Source: Stramonita haemastoma
Taxonomy: Eukaryota > Mollusca > Gastropoda > Neogastropoda > Muricidae
Assembly: GCA_030674155.1 (NCBI GenBank)
Contig: CM060326.1
Location: 25,906,957-25,946,956, forward strand
Direction: 5' to 3'
Length of the DNA: 40,000 bases
Below, piece after piece: positions 24,416 to 37,989 of the stretch. The position numbers and the translations under genes were made by a program. Numbering within the stretch: the first letter of the stretch is position 1; each line of letters opens with the position of its first letter. The notes below the pieces were generated by a model. That model had not been told where the DNA came from, ran no database searches, and saw nothing but the letters and a program-made list of their open reading frames with translations.

Positions 24416-24564
24416 CCCCCCCCCCCCGCCTCCCCATGCCATTGGAGAACAGGCGTTCGATAGAATCCAAACGACATCATTTTTCACTTTCTTACGCTAA
24501 TAAAGATTTTATGGAGATATTGCCTTTGTTTTAACCTGGTCCTAAAACTTATCTACGTGTTTAT

Positions 24565-24930
<366 letters not shown>

Positions 24931-25996
24931 TTGTTTTACTGTTCTTCTCATACTTATCCTAGATGTGACATTAAAAATAATCATTGACCGAATTGATGAC
25001 TTAGGATGATAACCCTGAACACTGACGCGTCCATTTGTTAGTTCTGTCTTGCAACATTTACTAAATGACATGCTGTAACAGTACAAATCATTTTCTCTCG
25101 TTTGTTTTTATTTTGCTGTTTCTCTTGGTATTTTTTCTCTGAAGCAGATACCCATGTGTAAAATACACTCAGTCTGTCATCATTGACTCATATAGTGTGG
25201 AAGGTCACCTGGACACGTTTTGTACATTCAATCGTGTCTGTAAGGGTTTTGGTTTTGTTGATTGTCAAGGAATTATTGGCTGTTAAAATCATTCTTTAAT
25301 CTTGTTGTTTTTTTCTTTCCTATGAAAATGATTAAAGTTGTTTGATGCATATCGTTCACTATTGTTATTACTGTCAAGATGGGTATTCAGTAAAGTTTGT
25401 TAATGATATATAAATAATAAAGACAAAAATGCTTTTCAATAAGAATGTTACTTTGTGTTGTGAACTTTTAATTTTTTTTTTACCAGGGGGAGGAGTGTAA
25501 ACATGGTTCAAAACAGCCATCCGTAATAAAACAAGTAAACAATAACAAACAAACGTGCATATGACAAACAGCAAGCTAGTACCCAAACTAGCAAATACAT
25601 ACTGTTGTACATTTCCAAATCTCAAAAGAATGTAAATTAGATCACTGCATTCTAACCCTGCTTAATATTCTGAGTTATAGATTTCTATCATTTAGGACTA
25701 AATAACAAAAAAAACAGGTAAAAAATAAACCGCCCAAACAACCACCACCAGCCAAACAGAGAAACAAGCAGATAAACAAAACCAACGAAAGTGAACAAGC
25801 AAACAAATAAACTTTACTTTTCTTTATAAAAGTATCTTTACACGATGCTGAGGTAATTACTACATATATCCATAACAAATGCACAGGCTTTGTGCACAGC
25901 ATTCTGATACCAACTAAGACTAAACTTGACGCCCACGTTGGTATGTTCTAGCAAAATAAAATCCCTTCACCCTGCCTAAATTTATAGCCTCTATAA
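24931..25996. other. AT-rich DNA, no gene seen
   Basis: About 1 kb with short open frames lacking recognisable domains; no internal repeat match was found. Confidence 0.5.
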
Positions 25997-25997
25997 G

Positions 25998-26036
25998 TGT
26001 GTGTGTGTGTGGGGGGGAGGGGCGGGTGCGTGTGAG
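25998..26036 (+). other. GT run and G-rich stretch, possible G-quadruplex
   Basis: GTGTGTGTGT is followed by G7, A, G4, C, G3 (26011-26026). Four G-runs of at least three bases are present. Confidence 0.45.
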
Positions 26037-26094
26037 TGTGCTTTCGAATTTGCTAGAATTATTCATTGTCATTGGTTGCTTGTTTGTTGTGAGG

Positions 26095-26180
26095 GTCGAG
26101 TGCAAGCGCTTTGATTTGTTTTTACAAGATACAGCGCTATATAAATTCCATGTATTATTATTAGTAGTAGTAGTAGTAAA
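26095..26180 (+). mobile_element. SINE family E, 3' tail fragment
   Basis: GCGCTTTGATTTGTTTTTAC, AAGATACAGCGCTATATAAA and TTCCATGTATTATTATTAG match 23790-23850, and an array of TAG units (26158-26178) forms the tail. The head and body are absent. Confidence 0.7.
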
Positions 26181-26499
26181 TATAAAACGTTATTTCGATT
26201 TTTAAAACTAAGAAAACAGAAGAAAATTTGAAACAAAGACAGAAGAGAAAAACAACAGACACATTAGGCATTTAGGGTAAATGAAAAAAAAAAGTGCATT
26301 GGTATAAAACTGCTACTTTTGATTTGTTACAATTAGCATTCCCTTCATGTTCACGTATAGTCTTAGCGTGGTTTTATCCTTTTTTGGTTCGATTTTGTTT
26401 CTTTCTCTCAGTCTCATTTTTTCATTACTATAACTCTTTTCTTTTCTTCTTTACTTCCTTTTAGAAAACCACTCTGCATACGCTTGCACGCGTGAAACG
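26181..26499. other. No gene seen
   Basis: AT-rich spacer with no recognised feature. Confidence 0.5.
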
Positions 26500-26525
26500 C
26501 AAACACACACCACACACACACACAC

Positions 26526-26556
<31 letters not shown>

Positions 26557-26581
26557 ACACACACACACACACACACACACT
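26500..26581. repeat. (CA)n with CACCACA breaks
   Basis: A CA array interrupted by ACCA and ACAACA. Confidence 0.95.
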
Positions 26582-27526
26582 TCCAGTACAGACAATCCAA
26601 ATCAATACAACGACCACTACTGCTCTGCTTATCTTTCCACAACTCTTTCTGGCATTGAGACCTCCACCTTTCACTTGCCTCCAGTGTCAGCCAAGTGTGA
26701 TGCCAATATTTGGACAGTGCTTCAGTGTTTTATAAGCTAACTGGTTTAAAGTTTAGCCCCCATACCACGATTTTCCCTCAAGGCTTTTGGCGAATTTGTG
26801 TGCGGCAGAAGACTCATACTTTGCATGAGCCCATGTACAGAGGGGTTATCTATACCACGTGCTGTTTGCCAGAGTGCTTCTTGCTGCAGCCTCCGTGAAG
26901 CAAACTATGTGCAAGAGATGTACAGTTTGCTGCTAAAAATGATATATATTCAGAATCTTTCCAAGGCTAGGTTAACTGTATCCATGATTTGTATCTTCCA
27001 ACTGATTTTTCAATGAGTTTACTACTTAACTATATGTTTGACTCCAGAATGTTAACAGCGTGAGTGTTTGCCCCATTTATAGGTCTACATGTGTTATACA
27101 CTAATAAAATATGAAAGAGAAAATAAAATAAATAAACATTGATCTGCTCTATAATACAAACACAATTCATAAACGACATCAGAAAAGTAAAACAAATAAA
27201 TCCGAAAACAATCCATCAAATGAAATATAAACAAAAGCAACCCCCCCCCCCCCCCACACCCACACACAAAAACCAAAAAGAAACCCCAAATCCCAACCAA
27301 ACAACAACAAAAATCCCGTGAATCTCTGAGACAGTGCATTGTTGTAGTAAAACTGCTGTCCATTAAATTTTGTATTTCCTCACTAAGTTTACAATCTGTT
27401 TCCATTCATATTTTGTAGATCCATCAAGAGATATCTTTTATGTAGAAAGTCATATTTTTTTTAACCGCCAGCTGACAATAAATGCATTTGCTGTGTCAAT
27501 GTCAATAACGTTCTACAATGTTCTGT
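26582..27526. other. No gene seen
   Basis: Mixed sequence with a C15 run (27241-27255). No reverse-transcriptase or tRNA-like motif was found. Confidence 0.5.
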
Positions 27527-27528
27527 TT

Positions 27529-27609
<81 letters not shown>
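27529..27609. repeat. (TA)n array
   Basis: TA units with two TTA slips. Confidence 0.96.
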
Positions 27610-27767
27610 GTTGATAAAGTACTATACTGAAGATATTCTAACCACAGTGAGACTCTGCAATCTACATTTCAGATGCTGACAGTGTCAGGACTTTCTCCTT
27701 TCTTACTTCAGTCAAAGTAATTAATAGTCAAACATAGATAGTCAGCACAATAATAATAACCAATGTT

Positions 27768-27770
<3 letters not shown>

Positions 27771-27843
<73 letters not shown>
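27771..27843. repeat. (CT)n microsatellite
   Basis: A pure CT array of about 36 units. Confidence 0.97.
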
Positions 27844-27844
<1 letters not shown>

Positions 27845-27889
27845 ACACAAACTAGGAAGCCACACAGGAAGATTCAGCATGGCTCCAAA

Positions 27890-28145
27890 CTAAACGCCAG
27901 CGTGTGACTCAGATAACCAGTTCTTGATCAACACTCCGCGGACTACAGTATCTAAGGCATTCACAGCGTTACCCTAAAAACACGAAGCCTCCTAGTCCCA
28001 TTTAGCAAGCTCATGTCATTATGTGCGTGACACTCGATATTTTCCCAAACAAACACTTCAGGGGACTACATGAGAGAGCAAAATTCCCCCAAGAAATCTG
28101 CCTGTCAGCTTGTATGATGTTTACTCTGTGGGATGTTCACTATAG
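27890..28145 (-). pseudogene. Decayed copy of exon-like repeat J
   Basis: On the minus strand this segment aligns with 33105-33400. Shared blocks, in order, are CAGATTTC, GGGAATTTTGC, TTTGGGAAAATATC, AATGGGACTAGGAGGC, the TTAGATACTGTAGTCC region and CAGTTTGGAG-like sequence at the end. Frameshifts and a stop interrupt the frame that is open in the other copy. It could be an exon relic from a duplicated gene, or a second copy of an unrecognised coding transposon. Confidence 0.5.
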
Positions 28146-28329
28146 GATTGGTTACAGAAGAAAAACAGATGTATATACTGCGAAACAGAGGTACTGTAGA
28201 CAGCTAGTGGGTTTATGGAAGGCCACTGCCAAAACAGTTTTTGAATCAGGCTCTCAAATAATCGTCGAAGAGGCTTACAGAAGGCCGAGAGACTGAATCC
28301 ACACAAAAATGATTATACTAATAGTTACT

Positions 28330-28760
<431 letters not shown>

Positions 28761-29194
28761 ATGAATTAATAGACAAAGAAATATAAGATAGCAAAAGAAA
28801 AAAAATCAATCATAATGTTATCTAATTCCTGATAATCAAGAAATCATTGAAAAATGACATAAATTAACAAATCAAATGAATAAGCAAAACCAGTCAGACA
28901 CGAAAATCTCCCCTCCAATAAACAATTCATCCTCAAAAGTCAAGACATAGCACCCTTCCACCCACACCCACAAGCATAAACACACACACTCACTCACTCA
29001 CACATACACACCCACATACACACTTCATCTTGGATACATATCCATATTCATGTACAGTTTCTCTGCTACAATGGGATATGCTTAAAGAATAATCATGAAA
29101 GTATCCAATACACCATTTTAAAAAACAACCCCAAACCAACCAAAACAATAAAAAAAAACCAACCCTTTTACAATTTTATTATTTACTACAGATC
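28761..29194. other. AT-rich spacer, no gene seen
   Basis: A-rich on the plus strand, with a short CACT/CACA run near 28980-29020. Confidence 0.5.
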
Positions 29195-29223
29195 AAACAC
29201 ACACACACCCACACACACCCACA

Positions 29224-29270
<47 letters not shown>

Positions 29271-29507
29271 AATTCAAAGGGAGCTCACCAATGTAAAAAA
29301 AAAACACCAGTTCAAAGGGAGCTCACTAATGATGAGGGAAAAAAAAGCAATTGTACTGCCCACCTAATGTACCATCCGGAAACTAAAGTCCAACTTGACG
29401 TATTTTAAAACATACATGCACGCACGCACGCACGCACGCACGCATGCATGCACGCACACATACACACACACACACACATACACACAAATACACACACACA
29501 CACACAC
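29195..29507. repeat. CA arrays with three copies of a LINE-end unit
   Basis: (CACACC)n and (CA)n (29195-29268), CACG (29413-29455) and CA arrays. A unit TTCAAAGGGAGCTCAC-AATG occurs at 29273-29294, 29312-29333 and, as the LINE end itself, 29512-29533. The first two are duplications of the LINE terminus inside the array region. Confidence 0.8.
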
Positions 29508-32350
29508 CAGTTCAAAGGGAGCTCACTAATGTCAATCTCATTGAATTGAACAAGTATGTGTTGTACGCTTTTTTGAATGATGATACACTACTTTTATTTT
29601 TAATTGAGATGGAGATTTCATTCCATAGTCTGGTACCAGGAATATACAAGAGAGGACATAAAAAGATCAGTTCTTGGTCGAGGAGTAATAACCACACATT
29701 TGTTTCGAACTGTGTTCACTTAAAATTTCTGACAAAGATATCGTGGAGCTAGATTATTCATAATTTTATATATAAATAGGCCTTTATTAAAGCAATATTT
29801 TAGACTTAAGGGAAGAATATCTAACTCTTTATAGTCACAAACTTCTGGGGAACTAGTTTTGAGAAGAATTACCTTTAGTAAACGTTTATACACTCTTTCT
29901 ATTGGTTTTATACAGTTTTTACTGGCCAAGTCCCAGCAAGTAGAGGCATAAACTAGGTCTGGTTTTATATAAGCAGAGAAGAATAGTTTGCAAGTATGCT
30001 GATCTAGAAAATGTTTTATTCTGTTAAGTTGAAAAAGCTTCTTAGATATTTTCTTTGAGACATTAGAGATGTGATTAGACCAGGACAAGTTATTATCAAT
30101 ATATAGACCAAGTAATTTAAATGAATTTACCTCTTCCAACATGTTATCATTATTTTTTTTTATTCAATTTAATTTGCTTTTGAAGTTTTGATGCTTTTGC
30201 CTGGTCGTAACAACCATGAGTTTTGATTTCAGAGGATTGAGAGCCATATGATTATGTTCTGTCCATGTTGTCAGATTGTCCAAGTCATTTGTAAAACCCT
30301 ACTCAAAGACATTAAGTCTTTACCTACAGTATGTATGGTAGTGTCGTCTGCAAAAAGTTCACAAGTGGAAGAAACAAGGAGGGGAAGATCATTATTGTAT
30401 ATAGAGAAGAGGACGGGCCCTAACACAGACCCTTGAGGAACACCATATTTTATGGGCAAGAAAGACAATATTGTCGAGTCTTGATAAACAATTTGTCTCC
30501 TGTCATTAAGAAATGAGTTAATAAGTTAAAGTGCATCTGGACATATGCCTTACATTGTCAGTTTCCTTATGACTAGGCTGTGTTCGATACAGTCAAAGGC
30601 TTTAGCAAAGTCAGCAAATACTGAACCCATTAATAGATCACTGTTAATATTATAATGCTACTGCTCTATTAGATTGCTAAGTGCTGTATGGCATGAATGA
30701 TCTTTCCTAAACCCACTTTGGTTAGGATGAAATAATTCATATTTTGTAAAGTGTAACAAAAAAATTGTTTTAGATGTTTTTCTAAAGGTTTAGAAAATGT
30801 AGATAGTATTGAAATAGGTCTATAATTAGAAGGGTCATTAGGATCACCGGATTTGAATATGGGTATTACTTTGGCATCTTTGATTATTTGAGGATAACAC
30901 CCTTTTACAATGCAAAGATTGTAAATGTAAGCAAGATGTTCCAAGATTACAGGTGCAGAGATTTTCAAAATTTTGCTATCCAAATTGTCTAAACTACGAG
31001 AGCTTGTTTGCTTTAATAAACATAATTCCTTATACACATGCACCTCAATAAACCTAAAGGTAATTTTTTACTTAATATTTTTAGAACTACAAAATTTCTT
31101 TAAAAGGAGTAAATCATTTTGTTCACAGTGGTTAACATTCACAAGTTTTTCTGTTATGGTACAAAAGTGATTATTGATATTTTCAGCTGACAGGCCTGTA
31201 TCTGAAGCATTAGTTATGGATGATTTACCAGCTAATTGGTTTATGGCGTTCCAGATAGACTTTGAATCTTTTTTGGATGAAATTAGCTCACTGAAATATT
31301 TCATTTTTGTAGTTCGTTTTGTATATGTTATTTTATTTCGTTGTTCCTGAAACTTTTCATCTTTTCCTGTTAATTTTAGTAGTTTGTCATGGATAATTAA
31401 GCTTCATTAATCTCATCAGTGAGCCATGGTGGTTTGTCTCTAGCTTTAACATGTTTTACTCTGAGAGGGGCGTGACTATCAAATATTGATGCAAAGATGC
31501 TATACCAAGTAGCAGAGCTTTGTCTGGGTCAGTAACTGATATACATATGAAAAGTCTGCTTTACATAGGTCAGACAAAAATCCTTCTGTATCAAAGTTTC
31601 TGTAACTGCGAAAAGAAATACACTTGTGTTTACATCTAGGGATTTGGGCACCTTTTTTAGACCAGGTAAAACATACAGGATAGTGATCACTAATACCATA
31701 GACTGGTACAGACAATTCTACTATGTTAGACAGATTAGTTGTATTAATGTTTGAGAACACAGTGTTTTTTCTTGTAGTGGTAGTTATCAATTGAGACAGA
31801 TTATGTGCCTCGAACATTTTTTTTCCAGTTATCATGTCGTTTGAGTAAATCAATATTGAAATCACCAAGTAGAATGATTTCTGCTGAGTAGTTAGAAACA
31901 TTGTCCATCATGTGCTCAAACTGATCATACCAATTGATTCGTTCCTTTGGGTTCTTATACACAAATTCCATCAGTATTGGTTTTGTTCCTTTCATGCGTA
32001 TTTCTAACCATATGCATTCAATACCGTATTTATCCAATAATGTTATATGTTTATAATTAACTGACTGATGGATTTAAGTTATTATTCCTGTTTCTAACTT
32101 AGTTTTGGCATCTCGTCTCACAAAATTGTAGTCTGGAACTGAAACTATATCATCTGCTACATTATATGATAATCGTGACTCAGCAAAACCAAATACGTGA
32201 AAGGAATTGTTTGAATTTGGCAAAATAGAGGGTAAATCTGAAACTTTGTTTAGCAGGTGGCAAACATTGAGAAAGCCTACTTTGAGTCCAAATTTAGTTA
32301 ACTAGCCATTGTTATTTGATTGATTTGCCATAGCATAAGCAATTAATCTA

Positions 32351-32355
<5 letters not shown>
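29508..32355 (-). pseudogene. LINE with endonuclease and reverse transcriptase, CR1/L2/jockey-like, disrupted
   Basis: This is the most complete LINE here, about 2.85 kb on the minus strand. The apurinic endonuclease starts near 32300 (VGFLNVCHLLNK) and includes LLGDFNIDLL (31846-31869) and GISDHYPV (31677-31694), the Asp-Phe-Asn and Ser-Asp-His signatures of the family. A linker (31304-31068) leads to the reverse transcriptase: IFKSGDPNDPSNYRPIS (30810-30860), GFRKDHSC, VFADFAKAFD (motif A, 30591-30630), YGVPQGSVLGPVLF (30406-30447) and LFADDTTIH (30334-30357). The C-terminal part (30142-29720) and the RLWNEISISIKNK segment (about 29620) end at a stop near 29512. Frameshifts occur near 31850, 30740 and between 30270 and 30140, and there are stops such as the one near 32075. 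Each catalytic motif is readable but not in one frame. (CT)n on the sense strand abuts the 5' end and (TG)n lies beyond the 3' end. Confidence 0.9.

Positions 32356-32437
<82 letters not shown>
32356..32437. repeat. (GA)n microsatellite at LINE 5' edge
   Basis: About 41 GA units, pure, beginning directly at the LINE boundary. Confidence 0.97.
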
Positions 32438-32441
<4 letters not shown>

Positions 32442-32874
32442 CACCATGCACTGTTGCTGAGATTCAAAGTGAAGACTTCGTGGACCTACAGGATTGAAGT
32501 TAAACTTTTTTGTTCACTCATCTATGCCATCTCCTCTTTAACATGCCCTGAATGCACGATGCACACTTGACGCAAGTCTATGGTGGGAATATCTGGCACC
32601 TGGATCACTATTTCTAATTTAGTAGAGACAAAGACTGGATAAGGACGAGTCTGAACCCAAGAGCTCTCGTTTATCTAGATGAAGGGGCTACCCCCCAAAA
32701 CGAGTCCACCATAAATGTTTACATACGCAAAGGTGTTTGTTTGTTTTTTCGTTTCCCTAACTGCTTTTTGTGGGTTTTTTTCATTTCTTTTGTGTTAATT
32801 TTCGTGTTTAAAACTACCGGCAGACCTACAATAAATTATGATCGAGATTTTTTATTATTTCTTAATTTCACAAA
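32438..32874. other. No gene seen
   Basis: Mixed to T-rich DNA without a recognised feature. Confidence 0.5.
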
Positions 32875-32875
32875 C

Positions 32876-32974
<99 letters not shown>

Positions 32975-33078
32975 TCACACGCGCGCGTGCGCGCGCGCGA
33001 ACACAGACACAGACACACACACACACGCACGTACACACAAACACACTCACATACACACACACACACATACACACACAT
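32875..33078. repeat. (CA)n, (CACG)n and alternating CG array
   Basis: CA (32877-32923), CACG units (32924-32963), CA again, then GCGCGCGTGCGCGCGCGCG (32981-32999) and CA variants. The whole tract alternates purine and pyrimidine, making it a strong Z-DNA candidate. Confidence 0.95.
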
Positions 33079-33106
33079 GTCAGGACAAAACCCATAAAGT
33101 ATACGT

Positions 33107-33416
33107 TATGTTCTGTCACGTACAAAGACATCCCGCGCAACTCCAAACTGAAGCAGAGGGTGTAAATCAGTTGAAATAGCACTCAGGTGACGCTTCATGG
33201 ACGTAGTATCTAAAGTATGTACAGCACCACTCCAAACTCGAGGCCCCCTTGTCCCATTTGGCAAACTAATATCGTGATATGCCGGACACCTGATGCCTTC
33301 CCAGACCGCCACTTCAGCCTGCCGCATGCGATAGATGAATTCCCTGAGGAAATCTTCCTGCTCCTTGCATGAGATTCCCTCAGTTATCACCCATGGATAT
33401 TCATAAGGAGACTTTG
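33107..33416 (-). CDS. Candidate host exon or coding repeat J, function unknown
   Basis: A minus-strand frame is open from about 33416 to a stop at 33106. It encodes about 100 residues of ordinary composition, including [55 protein letters not shown] and [14 protein letters not shown]. Upstream, TTGTTTTCTTGACGCAG (AG at 33417-33418) is a plausible splice acceptor; GTACGT at 33118-33123 is a possible donor. It differs from the neighbouring low-complexity frames in that no simple repeat explains it. A decayed relative lies at 27890-28145 on the same strand, so it is either a duplicated exon or part of a repeated element. I do not recognise the protein family. Confidence 0.4.
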
Positions 33417-34059
33417 CTGCGTCAAGAAAACAAACAATTGCAATGCTATACAGATGTATATCTGTAAGAAAAAATATTAGCCAAAGATAGCAACTGGCTT
33501 ATCCTGGGTTTTTTTTTCCAAAGAGAGATCTTACACTGGCATAGGCATGGGGGAAGAATAATTTTATGATCTAATGCGAATGGCAGAATGTTTCTTCAGT
33601 TCAGAGTACAACTAAGCCTGGGTTTAGACACAAATCTAGGAAAGATACAAACACTGTACTTGGCTTCTCTTGTGCACTGCAAGTCTATATAACCTGGTTC
33701 TCGGGTCCTGTAGCACTGAATGTATTCTAGTATGCACCGGGGGCCTATTCTGAACATTTTATGGACAACGAGAGAAGAAACGTCATGCAGGTTGAAAGCA
33801 GTTTTCAAGAGGGATTAGCTTTGTTCATTACACATAGTGCACTTCGGTGCCTACTAAGGGATGGATCATGCCTACGTCTGTAACACCATCAGTCTGCTAT
33901 ATGGGTCTAATGAGCCTTGCTGTTGGAGTGCGAAGCAGTTAGAACTTTCAGTATCCTATTTGTGCGTGTTTTGCAGGGGAGACCCTGCTTGCTTGTTTGG
34001 TACTTGTGAGTTCAGTGTGCTAGATATTCCTTTTCTGCGGCTTTGAGACCCAGTTCAAT

Positions 34060-34061
<2 letters not shown>
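33417..34061. other. No gene seen
   Basis: Mixed sequence with short open frames only; no repeat partner identified. Confidence 0.5.

Positions 34062-34125
<64 letters not shown>
34062..34125. repeat. (TG)n microsatellite
   Basis: About 31 TG units followed by TTGTTG. Confidence 0.96.
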
Positions 34126-34384
34126 GTTGTTCAATTTTACGTCTGTTCACTTAATATGATATTCGATGATAAGATGAGAGATGCAAAGCAAGGAGATCCA
34201 TGTTGGTATTTAACAAGAATGAGTGTGTCAACACACTGATTTCAAGCAATAGGTAGAAAAAAACAAGGCAAAGAAACGCAAAAGAGCAAAACCTCAGAAC
34301 AACTGAAAACTATGCTAACAGCAGAACCTGAACATTTACGAACCATTTTGATATCAAAGCTGTGATAGGTACAAAGCGTGTAGT

Positions 34385-34409
34385 GTGTTTGTGTTTTGTG
34401 TGTTTGTGT

Positions 34410-34455
<46 letters not shown>

Positions 34456-34482
34456 TGTGTGTGTGAAAGTGTGTGTGTGAAA
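34385..34482. repeat. (TG)n with AAAG interruptions
   Basis: TG units (34410-34452), then GAAAGTGTGTGTGTGAAAG units. Confidence 0.95.
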
Positions 34483-34572
34483 CAGACAGACACATATAGG
34501 CACAGGTGGAACAGTGATAGACAAAAGACAGACAAAATGTTTTGTGTGACATGTGTGGGCAGGGAATAGAAA

Positions 34573-34590
34573 AGGGGGGGGGGGATGGGA
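34573..34590 (+). other. G-run
   Basis: Eleven or so G in a row, then ATGGGAGGG; possible G-quadruplex by inspection only. Confidence 0.35.
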
Positions 34591-35013
34591 GGGATAAATA
34601 TGAAAGAAAAGGACAGAGTGCACGGTCATATATTGAATGCAAAGACTACTGACAACAGAGGGAAAAATTGGTGAATGATGAATATTCAAACAACCTACTA
34701 CAAACTCTGATTAGAATCAATGCTAAAATGGGAGTGGTAACGACAATGGTTATGTTACAATGACAATAATAACACATTTTCTGCAATAATTTCTTCTGAA
34801 TGAACCGATTGTGGACAAAGCCTCTTTGATAACATTGATCGTCTTGAGTGGGAACATGCTGCGCGCGTGCCATTTTGGGCCTTATGCTATTGTGGGCCCG
34901 ACACTGGGAACTGCAGCTGTTTGAAAGCCTCTTTGTCAGCCCTCTTCTTACTCCAGCATGTGGATCAGCATGGACAGAGATGTAAACAAGAAATAAAAAT
35001 AGGCATATCACTG

Positions 35014-35048
35014 AGAGAGAGAGAGAGCGGGGGGAGGGGGAGGAGAGA

Positions 35049-35121
<73 letters not shown>
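35014..35121. repeat. (GA)n array with GGGGAGG start
   Basis: GA units with a G-rich break (35029-35045), then two GA blocks to 35121. Confidence 0.95.
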
Positions 35122-35128
<7 letters not shown>

Positions 35129-35215
35129 ATGAATGAATGAACTATATTTTTCAAGGGTGACTGATAAACATTCATTCACATACATTTTTTCGTCCAGCCC
35201 TTGCCCTGAGTAGGA
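35122..35215 (-). mobile_element. Retroelement 3' tail next to a (CT)n array
   Basis: On the minus strand the segment reads ATGAATGTTTATCAGTCACC, CTTGAAAAATATAGTTCATT, several CATT units, and then the CT array. It resembles the tail at 4937-5013. A short coding-like stretch upstream is not recognisable. Confidence 0.5.
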
Positions 35216-35264
35216 TCTATGAAAATAAAAGCAGAACCCCTTAAAAATATAACAACAAGAACAA

Positions 35265-35302
35265 CCCCCCCCCCCCCCCCCAAAAAAAAAAAAAAAAGGG
35301 GG
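35265..35302 (+). repeat. Homopolymer block C17-A16-G5
   Basis: Sharp switches from poly-C to poly-A to poly-G. The C and G ends could pair in a hairpin. Such blocks are also error-prone in assembly. Confidence 0.9.
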
Positions 35303-35398
35303 AGAGACAAAACAAGACAAACAAACAAAAAACCAAATACAAACCCAAACCAAAACAAATATACAGCAACCCCCTCCCCCGTAAGATCCCGCACAACG

Positions 35399-35407
35399 AG
35401 AGAGAGA

Positions 35408-35480
<73 letters not shown>

Positions 35481-35481
35481 A
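35399..35481. repeat. (GA)n array at LINE 3' edge
   Basis: GA units with two AGAAG breaks, abutting the end of the LINE stub. Confidence 0.96.
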
Positions 35482-36390
<909 letters not shown>

Positions 36391-36538
36391 ACAACATTGT
36401 TACAACTCATAACAACAAAATGAACTCAAAAGGAACTAAAGATAATACAATGATTATAATGATAACAATAAGAATAATATCAACAATAGTAATAATAGTA
36501 TGATAATAATACACATAAAACTCACTCCTACACGTAGG

Positions 36539-36539
<1 letters not shown>
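36391..36539. other. A-rich spacer
   Basis: ATAATA and AACAA-rich DNA with no feature. Confidence 0.5.
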
Positions 36540-36630
<91 letters not shown>

Positions 36631-36728
36631 TACACATACATACATACATACACATACGCAACTCACTCACGCAGCACGCTCGCACGCAAATGCACATACA
36701 AATATCACACACACACACACACACACAC

Positions 36729-36766
<38 letters not shown>

Positions 36767-36768
36767 AC
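36540..36768. repeat. (CA)n and CATA arrays
   Basis: CA arrays at 36541-36627 and 36705-36765 around a CATACA/CGCA-rich centre. Confidence 0.95.
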
Positions 36769-37102
36769 TTACTCACATTATATTTATAAGCACATATCCG
36801 CAGGCGCACATGTACTTGAGGTGGTGGGTTGTTTTGTTTTTTTGTTTTTAAAAAAAAAATTCATAAAAAAGAAGAATGATAAAAGTCAAACAATCATATC
36901 AGGTGACAATCTTATCCTTTCTTTTACATTCATACTTCATATAAAAAAAGAAGAAACAAAAGCAAACAGCAATTTAAAACAAAACAAAAAAACAAGAACA
37001 AAACATCAAAAACTTGAGGTAGAACCTATCAACAACGACAAAAAGTCATGCAAATCATAATATTTTAGTACAAGGGGAGATGACAAATAAAAACAATTAT
37101 CC
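36769..37102. other. A-rich DNA, no gene seen
   Basis: A-rich with several AAAACAAAA runs; no feature. Confidence 0.5.
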
Positions 37103-37180
37103 ACACACACACACACCCACACCTCCCACACACACACACACACACAACACACACACAACACACCACACACACACACACAA
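37103..37180. repeat. Interrupted (CA)n
   Basis: CA units with CCCA, CAACA and CACCA breaks. Confidence 0.92.
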
Positions 37181-37512
37181 GTTCGCGCTCATGTCATCAA
37201 TAAACTTCATTTTAAAGGAAGTATATGCCTAATTTTAATAAAGTCATGTAACTGAATTCAAAAGGAATCCATCCGCTATAAGGCATATATATTAGGACAT
37301 ACATATTCTAGTACCTGAATCTTATGATTATGCATTTATGGTCATAAAAATCACGTTCATAACCATTTTGTAATCATGATGGACATAGTTATTCAGCTTA
37401 CTTGAAGATTAAAAGGTTATACAAAATCAACTGCATTCAACACATGATTATTAAATAGTACAAATAGTGAATAAGGTATTTCTCAATATGGATGGTAACA
37501 TGTTTAGGCAAC
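37181..37512. other. AT-rich spacer, no gene seen
   Basis: No coding or repeat signal noticed. Confidence 0.5.
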
Positions 37513-37690
<178 letters not shown>

Positions 37691-37890
37691 TACACAGTAC
37701 ATTTTTAGCCAGGTAGTGTTGCGCACAATTTTCAACTGACCAATAATATCATCACTTAACACTCCCTATCTTTTACTTATGCATATATAGAGAATATACC
37801 ATATGATAAATGTGACGTGAAAATAAAATATTAAAAATTTACTCTTTGAAATCAGTTACAAGTGCACAATGATAAGATACATATAAAAAC

Positions 37891-37894
<4 letters not shown>

Positions 37895-37965
<71 letters not shown>
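37895..37965. repeat. (CA)n microsatellite near LINE 3' edge
   Basis: About 35 CA units, followed by GAGGAAGAGAGAG and then LINE sequence. Confidence 0.96.
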
Positions 37966-37968
<3 letters not shown>

Positions 37969-37989
37969 GAAGAGAGAGAAAGGGGGAGA

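Noticed and set aside
28021..28296. A 91-codon plus-strand frame
   Set aside because: It lies antisense to the decayed copy of repeat J and has no support of its own.
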